Assembly: GCA_019095985.1 (NCBI GenBank)
Contig: CM032665.1
Location: 33,544,995 to 33,608,994, forward strand
Reading direction: 5' to 3'
Length of the DNA stretch: 64,000 nucleotides
Source: Streblospio benedicti
Lineage: Eukaryota; Annelida; Polychaeta; Spionida; Spionidae
A model generated the notes under the pieces. That model saw only the letters and a list, made by a program, of their open reading frames with translations. It had not been told where the DNA came from and did not search any database. A program made the translations under genes and the position numbers. Positions 49,141 to 61,892 of this stretch are shown piece by piece (the stretch's first letter is position 1; every line of letters begins with the position of its first letter).

Positions 49141-52100
49141 TACTAGCCAATTGGCATATGGAAACACAGGATATTCATTCACATGGCTTATCTTAAGCAC
49201 TGCTCTACAATCAATATGATACAAAACAATGGTTCAAGCCCATTGTCAGTTCAACACTAACACTACTATCTCTGGCATCACGCTCAGCATGCTCTTGTGT
49301 TGAACCTGACCTCATCTAAAACATTTCACAGTTCACTTTATGTACACCAACAATAGAGACTGTCCCAAAACAATGCCACAAAACATATAAACCTGTGTTT
49401 TCTCTTAGATAAATCTCCTAAAATTGCAGAGGCCAAAATCGCAATAATCACACAATTCCTGCCAACAACTTAAAACATTGCTGCTGCCACCCATTGCATT
49501 GTCACTTTGACGAGAGGTTAAATGTTAGTTTAGACCGTCTGCAATAACAGCATTTACCTTCAAAAATAGACATAAACATATCACTGTTGAAGATAAATAT
49601 AATGTACAACAACCAATCAAATAAACATGCAAACTAAAAGAACATGGGTCAAAATATTCTTACCAGTCAAATTATTATTGTTGACAAATGAGTTAATTCC
49701 AAAATTATGAAAGGCTTAGCTAATGGCTTGTTTTCTTAGTTCCTTTAATGGACCAGACACAATTTGGCAGTTCCCTATATTATGTATATCAACAAAGGTT
49801 CAGTACAGTTGACAATAATAATTGATGACGTTTCCATCTAAATTAGTAGCAGACTAATAAATAGAGACCAATTCATCTAACTATTAACAAAAATAGGTAC
49901 ATGTATAATATAGAGGGCTACAGTGTAAAACAAAATGATGCATACTGTATATAAACACAAGAAAGTAAGTCATTTAGTCTATTTCTGTGATGTTTCCATC
50001 ACAGCTCTCTGTCAAAAAGCAACTCCTCCATGAACATAGTGGATCATCATGCAAATACGGTAAAACTTACTAAAATAAACTAGGATCCATAAAACTGATA
50101 AACTACCTATAAACGTAGAACTCTTTGGTATGCAAATGTTCTGTATTTGGTGAGTCCATGGATTAGATGAACCACTGTCTCTGCAATGAGAGCATTATGG
50201 TTTAAGCCTTTGTTGGTTAGTCCATTTATAAGGTAGTATTGTCACACAGCGGAAATCGGAAATCGTCCAATCTGTCTCACTACACAGTCCATATTTGGTT
50301 GTTTGACCAACTTGTTGACATCTATGTAACATTCAATTGTGGCTCAAGGCAGCTCGATTATTTTCATACAATCTACAAAATGACAGCAAAAGGAAGAATA
50401 GACTAGTTAGGTTGCATCAAGAGTATGAAACATTTCTACTCCAATTAGCTACATGTTTTCATTCAATAAACTTCAGTTTTGTTTCAATATTTATTATAAT
50501 TCTAATGGAGAAGTTATTTCTAAACATATGGCTTTGCGATTTTGATTCAGCATATATCTAGGTCAATGACCTCACAGGATTGGAACACAACATGTTGCTG
50601 ACCTTGCCACTTGACCCACCTCGTGACCTTGTGGTTAAAATGTCAAGCTCCACTTGCTCGCTTGTTATTTTTTTCAGCACAGTCAAATTTTGAAATTGAT
50701 TGATTCTAATTTTACCTTCCACAGAAAATACATGTACATGTAAACCACAGTATGTTGGCAGCATTCAGTTAGATGTATTCAGCTTTCTACCTATAAGGAG
50801 CGAGTGACATTTCGGCTATTCAACCCCAGAATTGGCAAATAGTTTTAGCTGTAAATCAAAATTACAAAACACTATCCACATAACTTTTTGTACACTGACA
50901 ATTACAGTATTATTTCAGTGATTAGTTTAAAAACATGTCTGCTGAATTATTGCTGTTCCCTGAATTATTGTCATTCCTGGACAAGTTCAAGTTATTGCAG
51001 ATTGACAAATATGTGTATAAAACGAAATAATTGACAATATCAAATACCATGATTCTTACATAGCATGATGAAAATAATTGTTATTGTTAAAAAACTTGCC
51101 AAAAAGCAACAAATCATACCATCAAAAAGTCGTTTATGAAGTTGTTTTACCTTATAATTGCCATCACATTCATTTTTTTTTTTAAAGATGAAATGAAAAT
51201 GTTCTTATTTTAGGAGCTAAAACTAAAGCTCAAACTTACAATCAAATAAAAGTTACATTGTACTTGCAAAAGTATAATGTAAAATTATATGAATGGACAG
51301 AATGGGCACAATATTTCTCAGATTCACACTGCTACATGGATAATGAAAACGGGTATCATTATTGTACATTAGTGTATCTTTATACAGGATCTGACTGAGT
51401 CCTCTGATAAAATAAAAGTAAAATGAAATCAAGCACTTCAGTTGTCATGAAACAAGCTCATCAAAATAGCCATCATGGACATGCAAAAGTGTAATAACAG
51501 CAGGGCACAGTGATACATGTAGTAAATGCTGAAAGTAGTTTATGTCTGGATTGCATAGTCTAATATACATCATTTTGGAAGTTCTCCAATAATTCTGATG
51601 CCATTTGCTTATGATGACGGTAGGGTTTTGGTGTGAGTAATACATCATCAATTATATGGCGGGATGCTTTTCAAAATGGAATTATATGTGTAGCTAGTAT
51701 ATAAATATCATATGTAAACATATTTTATAAAAGTGACATACATGTAATTCATCGTATTGGTGTAGATACATTAGAAACACTTGTATCATACACATATAAG
51801 TCAATTATCCTGGAAAAATGATAGCGCAATCTCAGTTCTCAAACATTTCTAAATATTAAAGTCCAGATTGACAATTATAAGGGCCCTACACTTTTAAATA
51901 TGATGTCTATACAGAAGAAATGTGCGTACATGTATGTCTCGAGTCCATGGGTAAGGATTTTCAATGTGTAACTTTTCCAAGTAAAAGTGGCTTAAAAACT
52001 GCCATGTCGCCCAGTCACTTTTAACGCACATACAATGTAGGGCCCTATTGTACTTACTATCGATACATTGTATGGATCATATACAGAAATCAATTGTTTT

Positions 52101-53395
52101 CACACAAAACTAACAATCATTGCAAATAGGGTTAACAATCGATGCACAAACATGAAACATCCATAAGCAGCTTACAAACGAGACAGTCGACAAGTTCATT
52201 GACAAACTCAATACAGCAAATAGGTTCAAGTCAAAAGTTATGTCTCAAAAGATAAATTTTTGTGTAAAAGAAAATATTTGATAACAGTTGTTAATTATCA
52301 CTATTATAAAACAAACATAATACCCATCTGTAATACCTTTGAACGTAATCAAAAATGACACAGAATTAAACCAGATTAAACCAAATTTGCATGGACTTAA
52401 AGAGTGATTCTCTTTTGTAAATATTAGTTTCCATAAGGAATAGCATAAACGTTTTTCCATATACATTTACATGTATCCATATACAATTATACATGTACAT
52501 GTATAACTGTTCATTGTTCATTGAACCCATCCACTGAAAAATACACGTTTACAAATACAAAATACATTTTTTTCTTAGTGTATTGAACAAAGTTTGTGCG
52601 ATGCCTCTATATATATACTTACTGGCACATCTGAAGAAGCTAAAAAGCTATAGAGTAAGAATGTAAATGTAACAGCATCTGGTTCATAGTACTACCATGT
52701 TGACACAGCTGTGCCGTAAACTGCTGTATCAAAGGTGCAAATATATCGTGCTGAACAGCAAATGAGACTTTGTGATTTACTGCATGATAATTCACCATTG
52801 AAATACATGGGTTATCTCGGATATGAGTAATATTGGATTCTGATTCCTTTTCAGTTTTCCATAACATTGCTGTTGATAATTTTTACGTCATTTCCTCTGT
52901 CTATTTATTGGTTCGTACATTTTTTACCCAATAACTTGTGAAACAACTTATGATGTTCTTTTCTAAAAGTATATTCTACATACTATCATAATACACAAGT
53001 AACATCAACTAAAAATCCATCGTATATAGAAGAAGGTGTTTTTAACACCAAAGCACCTGCTGCATGTAGTTGGCAAAACATTCTATAGACTTCCCAATTT
53101 AAGGATCTAAAATTAGAAATCTGACCACTTTCAAAACACAACTTTGTCTTTCCCTATCACATTGAGCTTTACAAGTGAGTGATTCTGTGCCATGTTGCAT
53201 TTTCTGGTTCAATGTCTATCAGTTCAAGCAGTGTGGACATTCTACTGTGTCTAGTAACCCACTGTAACTTTCTCACATCAATGCATACATATATGATCCC
53301 ACATTAGATGGACTATTCAGATGTTCATCATGAAACGGTTGATTAGTATTTGCAGGAATATGATATCCTATTCCTACATGTAGTAATATGATATA
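49141..53395. other. Non-coding stretch
   Basis: AT-rich with TACATGTA words (for example 52491-52502). No gene, RNA or element recognised. Confidence 0.6.
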
Positions 53396-53572
53396 AAGCA
53401 GAACCTCCAAATAAGACCACCTGTATATTGAGATCACCTCTGTAATAGGACTATTTTGCATGCTCCTAAACGTTGACAAACAGCAGCCAAAATGAACCTC
53501 CATATAAAGACCATCTCCCTATTGAGACCACTTCAGGTCAGTCCCAAGGGTGGTCTTAATAGAGAGGTACTG
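53396..53572. mobile_element. TA-flanked MITE, family 1, copy 5
   Basis: Left end AAGCAGAACCTCC, right end AGAGAGGTACTGTA. The interior has AATAAGACCACCTG and GGGTGGTCTTAATAGAGAG. Both ends are diverged. Confidence 0.8.
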
Positions 53573-54830
53573 TATATATATAATGTTTATATATATAAAG
53601 TGTAACAGCAGATCCAAGATTTTGCAAAAATTAGGGGCAGCCTGCATATTGATTCGTATCGAATGACCTCCAAAACACATGTACCCATGAGTCTAGGATC
53701 TTGGCGAAAATGATTAAAATTGAGGGTGGAAGTGGAAGCCGCCTCTCTGCCACTTTATATTATTAATTCATCAGGTAATTGATATACAGTTATTCAAATA
53801 GAAAATTCAACTCTTCAACTTACCCACACCTGATGATAGTAAAGAAAATCACATGACGTACCTGAAATGATAAAAAAAATATTTAGAATATGAGAACATA
53901 GAATAAATAGAGCATTGAAATAAATACTACAATAGTTAAAGTACTAAATATATCACAATCTCAGATATTCACAGTAAAACTATAACTGAAAAGAAAAAAT
54001 GTCTTTTGAGAGTCAGAGAAATGAATGCACATTTCAAAGGAGTTACTCAGATGTGACACCTGAGTCACTCACTGTTCAAGCTTGAGTCAGCCAGCATTTT
54101 ATTGACACAATACAACAGAAAAAGTGTACGTAATTTATAGACCAGTGAGCTAATTTTTATGCATTTTTGTTGCTTATTACATCTTATTCTGTGGCTCCTC
54201 TGCAGAGCAAGATGTAATAACCAACAATGAGACCATCTGTGATATTCAGAAGTAAACAACTTGCAAATATAATTTGTATCCAACCATGGAATATATGGTT
54301 ATCACCAAAGAATTTGCCATAACCATATACTACACTAAAAAAATCAAATACAACTGCTGCGCTCATCAATATTTCTTTATTATTTATGACGTGGTTTACC
54401 CGAATCACATTTCACAGAAAGCTGCACTTATGCTTTACTTCCATTAGCAATTAATACAACAGTGAAAAGCAAAGTATGCCCTTTTTTGTTGCCGGGGTCT
54501 CATACCAACTTTTCGTTTCCCATTGCACAAACACGACCTAATTACTGCAGGTGGCCCCTCTCACTGTACGCAGAGCATTACACGCCTGGTCGCCACATCA
54601 CACGCTCCAGTCACTCAATTTTTCAGAGTTTGAGGTGGTGACTGATTCAATTTCTTTAATAATGTCTCATATATATGTCACATTCATGTCGAAACATACT
54701 ATACTATGCCTCTTTTGGCTCATATAGCCAAATAACTGTCCATAGTAGACAATGGCAGAACTGACATAATTTGGTTTGACTGTAGCTTCTGGCAACGAGG
54801 ATTGTTGATCTCATTGAAGAAAGATAAGTA
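53573..54830. other. Mostly non-coding; one hydrophobic open frame
   Basis: On the minus strand about 54184-54362 reads as a run of hydrophobic segments ending in a stop (GYYILLCRGATE). It could be a last exon of a small membrane protein or chance; there is no family match I can name. The rest is AT-rich. Confidence 0.4.
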
Positions 54831-54998
54831 CAGTAGAACCTCTTTATTAGGACCACTTGCTGGATGGTTTTTAAGTGGTCTCAATGGAGATGTGGTCTTT
54901 ATACATGTATGGAGGATTCCATTTCAATCATTTTGGAAGATTGGGCCCAAGAAAAGTCATATTATAGAGGTTGTGTCATCGTAGAGGTGGTTCTACTG
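54831..54998. mobile_element. TA-flanked MITE, family 1, copy 6 (best preserved)
   Basis: 168 bp with ends CAGTAGAACCTCTTTATTAG and GAGGTGGTTCTACTG, TA on both sides. It has the GGTCTCAATGGAGATGTGG and TATTATAGAGGTTG interior words. The intact ends suggest the youngest copy in the window. Confidence 0.88.
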
Positions 54999-55566
54999 TA
55001 TCATGTACCAGTATTTAAATTAACTGGGTGGGCTTACAAATATACTATAAAACTCTAACAAATATTATCATCTTGTACACTATTAGCATATTCTACTTGG
55101 AATACATTGATTAATTCCATACCCACATGTCCAATGTTTATGTTCTAGACGGATGTTCTATGTTCTACGGCTGATTTGTTTGATCACACGCCTCAGTAAG
55201 CGTATTATACACCATGTGAAAGTAGTTCAGATTCATTCTATGTATCACTACACACCACCAGCACAGGTGTTCTCAGGCTTGTACATCAGCTTTTTATATA
55301 CTATACTTGTGGGAATTTAATAAATTCATTCATTTGTAATGAAGAACAATTTGAATATAAATCTAAGCTTCATATGGAAAGCAGTTGTACATTAAACAAT
55401 ATTTGATGATTTAAATCAATGTCTAATTTTTGCCTTTGATTATTACTAGAACAAATGTCAATCATATGTAATAATAAAATCTCATAATCAAATGCGCTCA
55501 CTGATTTTTCAACACATCAAATCAATCCATTTTAAAATTGACAAAAAAATACTATCTTCTTCACAG
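54999..55566. other. Non-coding stretch
   Basis: AT-rich, nothing recognised. Confidence 0.6.
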
Positions 55567-55571
55567 ATCTG

Positions 55572-55816
55572 CAGGGTCAGGATTAGGTGGAAAAGTGCTA
55601 CTCGTCAGCAGGTTCAAGAGTAACCCTCAAATATCTACGCGTCCTGCAAAAAATTTACTTGTCCTCCTTGCACAAAGATCTATATTTGTATGCCAAATTG
55701 ACAAGAATTGCTACTCGTCAAAAGGACGAGTTACTAAAACATTTTACTCATCCTCCACAAGTTTTTACTAGTCAATACGAGCGGATGAGTGGCTAATCCT
55801 GACCGGCCAGACCCTG
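55572..55816. mobile_element. Short hAT-like element (245 bp)
   Basis: Left end CAGGGTCAGGATTAG; right end, read inverted, CAGGGTCTGGCCGGTCAGGA, so the left lacks about 9 bases. Both sides carry the 5-bp direct repeat ATCTG (55567-55571, 55817-55821). Inside is a hairpin, ACTCGTC-AAAAG-GACGAGT. CAGGG ends fit hAT; a 5-bp rather than 8-bp duplication fits the hAT5 group. Confidence 0.72.
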
Positions 55817-55821
55817 ATCTG

Positions 55822-58690
55822 TTGAAAGTCACAAAACATGCATTAGATTTTCATCTAGGCAACACTGCTGCAATCTATTGCATCAGGAATTGAATGCAAA
55901 TAAACTGACATGAATGAAAATAATGAGGAGGAACTTTTAGATCCAGGTTCCCGGCATGAGTGACAGGTAGTCAGGTAGAGCAAAATCGGGATAGTGTACA
56001 TGTATGAGAGGGGGCACCGATCTCTTGGTTCTCAGCTTCTGTAACAATAGACACCAATATGTTTATGTGGAGCACAACCACCCCAAAAAGTCAACATCTT
56101 GTAAACTTTTAAGCTCACAGATTATGTTTAAGTCTATGTCTTCACTGAATAAAAATTTAAAAAAAAAAGTAATAACAACTTGTAGATGGCTAAACATGCT
56201 TTTTTGTACAGATGTCCTGTATCAATATGTCTGTAAAACTTAAGTTGTATTATGTTAATTCATTCAAACTTTGGCTTATTAAAGCATCCTAACATGTGAA
56301 GACTGAAATGAATTTTGATCCAAAAGAAAGTCAATCAATCACAAGTTCCAGAGATATAGAGCAAATATAAAATCATAGCATGAAAAAAAAACATGCATGA
56401 AACGAGTCCATATCCATAATAATTTATTTTGAAGACCGTAAGACAAGATCAACCATGATGATGCACTTGAGAAAGATTTCCGTGGTGCTATAAGAAAAAG
56501 CTCATCTCATCATACTAAGGTGTATCAGAACACTGCAGGGGGAGGTATGTAGGAATGGTGTGATGCATTCTTTCCATGATGAGAAGCCTGCAGAGTATTA
56601 CGATAAAATAGCACCCAGATATAGTGTGTCCTCATCTAACTCAACATGAAGTGTGATTTCTTTGTCTCTTGTTTTACTGATTTGGAATAAATAGCAAATT
56701 GGAAATTGCATGGTAGGTCATAAACTTCATTTACAACCATGATAAAGCAAATAGCTTAAAAAGCAAAGTTTAAGTGCTCAAAGAAAGATTTGCCAGACTA
56801 CAATTAAATTAAAACACCTAAAATGTGTGCAGCAGCAGCAGAATAATGGACACAGATACTTGTACATCAGACACAAAAAAATCTGATCATCCGCCTAATG
56901 AATACCACATGGGAGACAAAACGCTCCAGTTTCTTAAGCACCACTGCCAATATATGTAAATTTCGACTCCTGTATAGTTCATTTCAATTCAAGATGGCTG
57001 CCATCTGCAATTTAAAGCTTCCAGAATTGGAATCCTATGAGACACGGCATCTGGCATCATCAATAAATCCAATGCCTTGGATACATTGTTCAGACAAAAC
57101 TGAAAAATATTTTAATATTTTTCTTCAATTTACTGACAATGATATTAAGCCTACAAAAAAGTACATCATATGGAAGCTAATATACATGTATATGCACACA
57201 GTTATAATACTGTATATGACCATCCAAGTGCCCACCCTTGTGTAACAGCCCTTCCCCCCTTTTTATTTTTAATGTCCTTGAGAATTATGAAGTATTTGTA
57301 CACTCGTGTAACAGCCCACCCTCCAGTTTGTGGAAATTTAAAAAAAAACGACCCTGGGTGCTTGGATGGTCGTATACGGTAAATGCAAAATAAAGAATGA
57401 CAAACATCATATGATTTAGTAGCACGGTATGAAACTACTTGTAGGAATCATTTCAAAAGGATTCACAAAAAACTTAAATCAAGACTCCGGACAAACTTTA
57501 TAGAAAGGTAACAAAATATATTGCCAGCCAGAGCTCCAAGAAATGTCACTGAGCCCTACTAAACATCACAGAGCAGACAATAAAGGTAGTATGCAGCATT
57601 CACAGCTGGTGCGCTGCAGCTCACACGGTCATCAACATAGAGAGACCAGTTTGGCTAAATGAATTCTATAAAGGATCTTGTTGGCGAGTGTCCATTTCCT
57701 CAAGTAATTGCTATGGGATAAAGATGTTCCTAATGTTTTCATGTGACTCCATGTAATTTCTAATTATGTTAAACATTGATGCTATTTAAAGTGAATTTTC
57801 CCTGAATATTCTAACCATGCTTGTTTCTCGAAATTTGCAAATCTTACTCATACCTATGACTATATAATCAACTAACATTTAATGGCATCTACAATGTGCA
57901 ATAAAAATAATGCCAATAATGACTCGGCTCAAGAAGATAAATGAGTAGCGCCACTTCTTGGTATTAGGCGTTTATCCCAGCCAATATATTCTTCCCTTTA
58001 TTGTTTTGGGAGATTTTGTCGTCTATGAGCAAGATATGAACGTCTATGAGGTGGCAATGAGTATTTCAGAGCTATGGCTTTGTTAAGACATTTTAGTAAG
58101 GAGAACATTGTTGAAATAAGCAGAAAACAAGGAATATTTTCTATTAATGCAGGATTGATTTGGATATTTGCCTATCACTAAAACAAAATATTCAGTTAGT
58201 TTCCAAGAACCATCATCTAAAGGGCAACTGATTTGCAAACTGTCTTCTCTAATCGTGGGGATTGTTACTTTTGCAGCGTTCTTCCACTTTATTCTGTGTT
58301 CGAAGAAACAATCATTCTTTTTATTTCCAAATCTCATCAGGAAAAAACAGCAACAAAGCAAAATATACTATTGTAAAGGAAAATATGCTTATATATTGGA
58401 AAAAATATTCAGCACTGACTACATCAGTATCTTCTAAAATTGAGCTAATCGTATTGGGGGATAATAGAACAAAGTTGGTCATTGACCCTTGTTAGCTTCG
58501 TTGTTGTGACTGACGAGGCCAATATTGCATTGAGACTCAAATCATGAGGGTAATATCACAAAGGATGTGCATGACCTATACAAGTTAAGTCTCTGACTTC
58601 CAGAGAGTGAGTAATACTTTGGATTAGCATTAGATCTCTCCCATCCTTCCAATACTAAGCATATTCTATATTGTATCTCTAATGAGCTAA
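55822..58690. other. Non-coding stretch
   Basis: AT-rich. Short open frames around 56900-57380 and 58170-58440 show no domain I recognise. No element ends found. Confidence 0.55.
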
Positions 58691-58960
58691 GAATCTCTGT
58701 GGCTGAATGGATAGGGAGTTGGACATGTGACCAGAAGTTGGTGGGTTTGATTCCCCATAGGGTCTGGTGGTGGGCATTTAAATATCTGTCTAGGCTGCTG
58801 ACTGGTACTGCTGGACTGGAACTAATAGTCAGTCAATTGCATTTGTACACATCCTCAATACAAAATGGAGTCTTGAGTGTACATGTAAGTCACTATCTTG
58901 GCACACTCAAGTCAGAGATAAAATATGTTGATCAGATTCCATGGACGTAAATATCTATTT
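58691..58960 (+). mobile_element. tRNA-derived SINE
   Basis: The head carries an A-box-like TGGCTGAATGG (58700-58710) and a B-box-like GGGTTTGATTCCC (58743-58755) at tRNA-like spacing, with ACATGTGACC between at the anticodon position. A unique body of roughly 200 bp follows; its right end is uncertain. Transcription by RNA polymerase III would be expected if intact. The cloverleaf does not fold fully, so this is not a working tRNA gene. Confidence 0.65.
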
Positions 58961-59851
58961 CAGAAATCATCTGGCATCTATTCACATCCATACAAGTACA
59001 TGTACGTTATTATCATCAGCATGAGATTAAGCACCTAATATGGATTAATGCTAATTTGACATGTAATTGCTCAAATTCGGGTGCCGATATTGATCTCGAG
59101 ATAATGGTGGATTAACGAGATGCTGTAGAACACAAGATTAATGACCAAAGTTGACAGTAGAGTAATACTGCATGGTTTTTGCATGACAATTTGAAGGACG
59201 TTGGTTGCCCAATGTCCATGATACATGTCGTTAGATACATTGTACCCTGTATACTATTTACAAAGTAACATTTGAACATCTGCTCATTGACATATTCTAA
59301 AATTAAATAAATAGATGCTTTAACCTATTGGCAGGTTATTCTTGATTATATTTGTCTTATGATAATATTCAGTTATCACTGTGAACCAAAAAATCCCTTG
59401 GTATACAGATCTCAATCAGCTAACATTCCAAAAGGACTTTTGAATATACATGTACTTACACTTTATAAATTCTGACAACTCAATGCTGCTTAACATCTAA
59501 ATCTACTAGTAAATCTGTCAAAAATTGCTTGCAACAATGTCTTATTAAATCCCAATACCAATGTTATGATAGGTATTTAATAAGACTATTGACACCGCCT
59601 TTTGTCAATTTATCAATGTTCGGCCCATTTGTTCCATTAATCACCAACTCCTGGATTCTTTTACACCAACTATGATGAATACATACTGACAATGTGTTGG
59701 AATTTATGACTTTCCATTCAATTACAAAATGTGAGAATTGTGAATGTGAAACGGCACTATAGAATGATTGATAAATAATCTGAATCATATCTTTCAACAT
59801 AACTTTTAACAATGAAACATTTCCGAAATGGAACAGAATCATAAAATAATT
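58961..59851. other. Non-coding stretch
   Basis: AT-rich. A 92-codon minus-strand frame at 59564-59842 reads like protein in places but matches no family I know. Confidence 0.5.
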
Positions 59852-60133
59852 ATATTTTCACACTTCTCTCTCTCTCACATCTTTTTAGCAAGCATATTTC
59901 TACCATATAGATATAGCTGAAGACAGGTTTTACAACCCTAAGCAGCGAGCTGTTTGGATGATAGTATCATTCTGGTCTCACAACCTTGGAGTCGTGAGTT
60001 CGAGTCCCGCCAGGGCCAATTGATATAGTCAAATGGAAGCTTAGGGTTGTACAACCTGTCTTCAGCTATATCTATCGTTGGTAGAAATATGCTTGCTAAA
60101 AAGGATGTGAGAAAGAGAGAGAAGTTTGAAAAT
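59852..60133. mobile_element. Fold-back element with a tRNA-like sequence in its loop
   Basis: Two arms of about 92 bp (59852-59943 and 60039-60133) are inverted copies with few mismatches, including CTTTTTAGCAAGCATATTTC and GATATAGCTGAAGACAGGTT. The 95-bp loop contains GGTCTCACAACC, GTCGTGAGTTCGAGTCC and a short GCC end: an anticodon-arm and T-arm pattern close to elongator tRNA-Met, with a good B-box (AGTTCGAGTCC). The 5' half is too degenerate to fold as a tRNA. Confidence 0.82.
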
Positions 60134-61740
60134 GTAAGCACTGGGAAACACATATATATATCATAAAATCATTAACATATATATATGTTAAAAGCATTTA
60201 AGTTAAAAGCAATGGCTAAAACCTTGAAACATTGTAGTTAAAAATGGTTATATATTGTTATTTTGCATGCAACGATCATATAAAATTATGAAATCCATAA
60301 CATACATGTATAATATATAAATTTGTGAGAATATATCCTTCACATTTGCTAATTATAAACACTGTAAATTGTTCAACTAACATTTTTGTTTCAAAATGTT
60401 CAAATAAAATCCTGCAAAGTCTCTACATTTGATGCCCACACCCTTTAAGTTCCCTTTTTTAGGAAACTATTACTGCAAATCTATCTTGAATCAGTGAACA
60501 ATAAATTACTGAAAATCATTCAAATTTAATGGTGATGCCAAAAGAGCAGAATATATGCATCAAAATAAGACATACACATGTTATTTCTGTATAAGATATA
60601 AAAACAAGGTCAATGTATTATGTTCTACATGAATCGATATTAAGCAATCACCTTGGTTGGTAATTTAGAAAAATTTAAGAAGCAATTAAGTGCCATCAAT
60701 GTGCTCTCAATGAGAGAACATTTGCTTATTCACATACATTTTTTTCAATTTCTATCTTCTTTAATATTGCTTTTCATAATAATAAGTGAAACCAATTAAA
60801 TCTTTATTAAATGTTATCTTTGCATGCATGAAATCAAGGGTTAAAATCCCGCTAGGAGGGTGTATAGTGTACATCTGAAACCTAACCATAAGCAGTTGTG
60901 AACTAAGCTTCAGCAGAGATCACTTGCCAGCAAACCCAACCCTCCACTGATATTGTATGGTTTTATGTTGGACAGTACCATACCATGTGCGATACTATGA
61001 TCTTTTTTCATGCACAGATTTGCCATTATTACATACATTTCATAAAAAATCTTAAAAACATAAGGCGAATTTCTTTAAATTTAAAATATGTGGAACTTCT
61101 TGCCAGTTTGCCTCCTGCGTGTATGTCATTTTTTTCTGCTCACTATATTTAGGTACATAATGAATGCTAAATTAAATTTTAATTTTCATTCTAAAAAAGA
61201 AAACAAACATCTATTAATTACCACGATGCACGTTTACGTTGCCCATGGCCAAACCTTTTTGACATCCATATTACCATTAGGAACACAATCAATGTCTTGT
61301 CACTAATTATCTTGTGTATGTGACAGAAAAAAGACACCTCCAGCCATAACAATTTGACACCAAGGCAGTAAGAGCATTTCTTATATTCTAAATGTTGTAT
61401 ACAGGGCTTATGCGTGGCCTATGATTCATGAAAATATATATATTAAAAAAATTGATTCAGTCCTGCTTTCAGATTGTGGTTTTGATACCTAAGCTTAGTA
61501 AGCTATTGCATAACTATTAATTTCTTAACCTAAATCAACCAGCTTCATATCTATGCATTCTAAATTGCACATGTGCTTTGCATGTCCATACTTCGTTTAC
61601 GCTGTTTATAACCTATAATCATAGCTTTTCAGATACCTCGATCTCTGTACTATCAGAGAAGTCTTCAAATAAATAATCATAATGACTATATTCTAACGTT
61701 TCTATCCACCTTTGTTTAATATCTTATTTCCAACATACTA
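60134..61740. other. Non-coding stretch
   Basis: AT-rich, with an ATATATAT stretch near 60150-60190. Nothing else recognised. Confidence 0.6.
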
Positions 61741-61892
61741 GCATATTACGTTTAATTGTCTGTCTTACCACTGAGTTTAAAATTCATGAAACACAAAACA
61801 AATTATTTTATTTCTATTTTATATAACCTACTAATATTGTGTTTTCTTAACTTTAAACTCAGTGGTAAGAAAGACTATTAAACATAATATGC
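61741..61892. mobile_element. Small fold-back MITE (152 bp)
   Basis: Arms 61741-61781 and 61852-61892 are inverted copies at 38 of 41 positions, sharing TCTTACCACTGAGTTTAAA, around a 70-bp AT-rich loop. The outer ends are GCATATTA and TAATATGC. No target duplication was clear. Confidence 0.75.

Noticed and set aside
59564-59842. 92-codon minus-strand frame that reads like part of a protein
   Set aside because: Looks protein-like in places but matches no family I recognise and has no supporting context.
59944-60038. Functional tRNA-Met gene
   Set aside because: The T-arm and B-box are good, but the 5' half and acceptor stem do not pair.
59938-60153. Minus-strand frame with a DSNSRLQGCET motif
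   Set aside because: This is the antisense reading of the tRNA-like loop and arm of the fold-back element, a common source of false proteins.
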